A DNA stretch of 6,494 nt from Flavobacteriales bacterium UBA7325 (GTDB lineage Bacteria > Bacteroidota > Bacteroidia > Flavobacteriales_D > Crocinitomicaceae), in the NCBI GenBank assembly GCA_002471375.1, contig DKPV01000053.1:1-6494 (forward strand), read 5' to 3'. Positions 6,339 through 6,494 of the stretch are shown here, one piece after another; position 1 is the stretch's first letter, and the number at the start of each line of letters is the position of its first letter. Position numbers and translations under genes: made by a program. The notes below the pieces were generated by a model that had not been told where the DNA came from, did no database searches, and saw nothing but the letters and a program-made list of their open reading frames with translations.

Positions 6339-6413
6339 CGGGGTGTAGCGTAGCCCGGTCATCGCGCCTGCTTTGGGAGCAGGAGGTCGCAGGTTCGAAT
6401 CCTGCCACCCCGA
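6339..6413 (+). tRNA. tRNA-Pro (anticodon UGG)
   Basis: A complete 75-base cloverleaf. The acceptor stem CGGGGTG/CACCCCG (6339-6345 with 6406-6412) carries discriminator A6413. The D arm starts GCGT with GG in the loop. The anticodon stem CCTGC/GCAGG encloses the loop TTTGGGA, with anticodon TGG at 6374-6376. The T arm is GCAGG-TTCGAAT-CCTGC. UGG reads CCA and, by wobble, other proline codons. CCA is not encoded (CTT follows A6413), so the 3' end must be added after transcription. It has its own promoter (6243-6274), and a terminator begins five bases after the discriminator. Confidence 0.98.
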
Positions 6414-6417
6414 CTTT

Positions 6418-6446
6418 GAGGGGATGAGTAATCATCCCCTTTTTTT
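6418..6446 (+). terminator. Rho-independent terminator after tRNA-Pro
   Basis: GGGGATGA (6420-6427) and TCATCCCC (6432-6439) form a perfect 8-bp stem with a four-base GTAA loop, followed by seven T (6440-6446). A419-like flanking bases A6419 and G6418 can extend the pairing into the T run. It lies between tRNA-Pro and another tRNA 25 bases further on, so the second tRNA needs readthrough or its own promoter. Confidence 0.88.
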
Positions 6447-6470
6447 ATAGCATTTTTTCGTATTTCGTGA

Positions 6471-6494
6471 GGGCTCGTAGCTCAGCTGGATAGA
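6471..6494 (+). tRNA. 5' part of a second tRNA (identity not determined)
   Basis: The last 24 bases read GGGCTCG (acceptor), TA, GCTC (D stem), then AGCTGGATA and GA. This is textbook tRNA 5' structure, cut off before the anticodon. An arginine tRNA is possible from memory of similar Bacteroidota sequences and of Pro-Arg neighbours, but it cannot be confirmed here. No TAnnTTTG element is visible in the 24 bases after the preceding terminator. Confidence 0.85.

Noticed and set aside
6253..6435. Leftward open frame of 60 codons containing VAGFEPATSCSQSRRDDRA
   Set aside because: It is the antisense translation of the tRNA-Pro gene, a well-known spurious protein prediction. The tRNA cloverleaf, promoter and terminator on the plus strand explain the sequence.
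1..6494. Genomic island bounded by tRNA genes
   Set aside because: There are tRNAs at both ends, but no integrase, no transposase, no direct repeat of a tRNA 3' end and no obvious compositional break. The E1 gene is core metabolism, and promoters are uniformly of host type.

Overview
The window reads as chromosomal DNA from a Bacteroidota bacterium, most likely of the Flavobacteriales type. Four signs support this: a type IX secretion (T9SS) C-terminal sorting domain, a fused alpha/beta E1 component of a branched-chain 2-oxoacid dehydrogenase, several matches to the Bacteroidota promoter (TTG or TTTG, about 19-21 bases, then TAnnTTTG), and A/T-rich leaders with no Shine-Dalgarno sequence. The species cannot be named from the sequence.

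Layout. Bases 1-22 are the 5' end of a leftward tRNA, probably tRNA-Asp, cut by the window edge; its promoter and leader fill 23-132. A strong leftward terminator (192-225) closes a leftward gene for a small secreted T9SS cargo protein (249-1010). From a divergent intergenic region (1011-1229) a class I methyltransferase-like gene runs rightward (1230-2072). It converges, 27 bases apart, on a leftward gene for an exported WG-repeat protein (2100-3482) whose tail carries three 18-residue glycine-rich repeats. A second divergent region (3483-3710) leads into the largest gene, the fused 2-oxoacid dehydrogenase E1 (3711-6155). The right end holds a complete tRNA-Pro(UGG) (6339-6413), a strong terminator (6418-6446) and the first 24 bases of another tRNA (6471-6494).

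The protein genes do not form one operon: neighbours alternate in strand and each has its own candidate promoter. They look like independent units: central amino-acid/fatty-acid-precursor metabolism (E1), two exported proteins of unknown role, and an orphan methyltransferase-like enzyme. There is no transposase, integrase, CRISPR array, phage gene or recognisable defence gene. No gene-free stretch exceeds 300 bases.

The most unusual items are the 18-residue triplicate tail of the WG protein and the parallel design of the two tRNA promoter/leader regions. The latter share TTG-N21-TAnnTTTG, flanking A/T tracts, and a small hairpin with an AAACG(A/C) loop near the predicted transcript start. I see no convincing new multi-gene system here.
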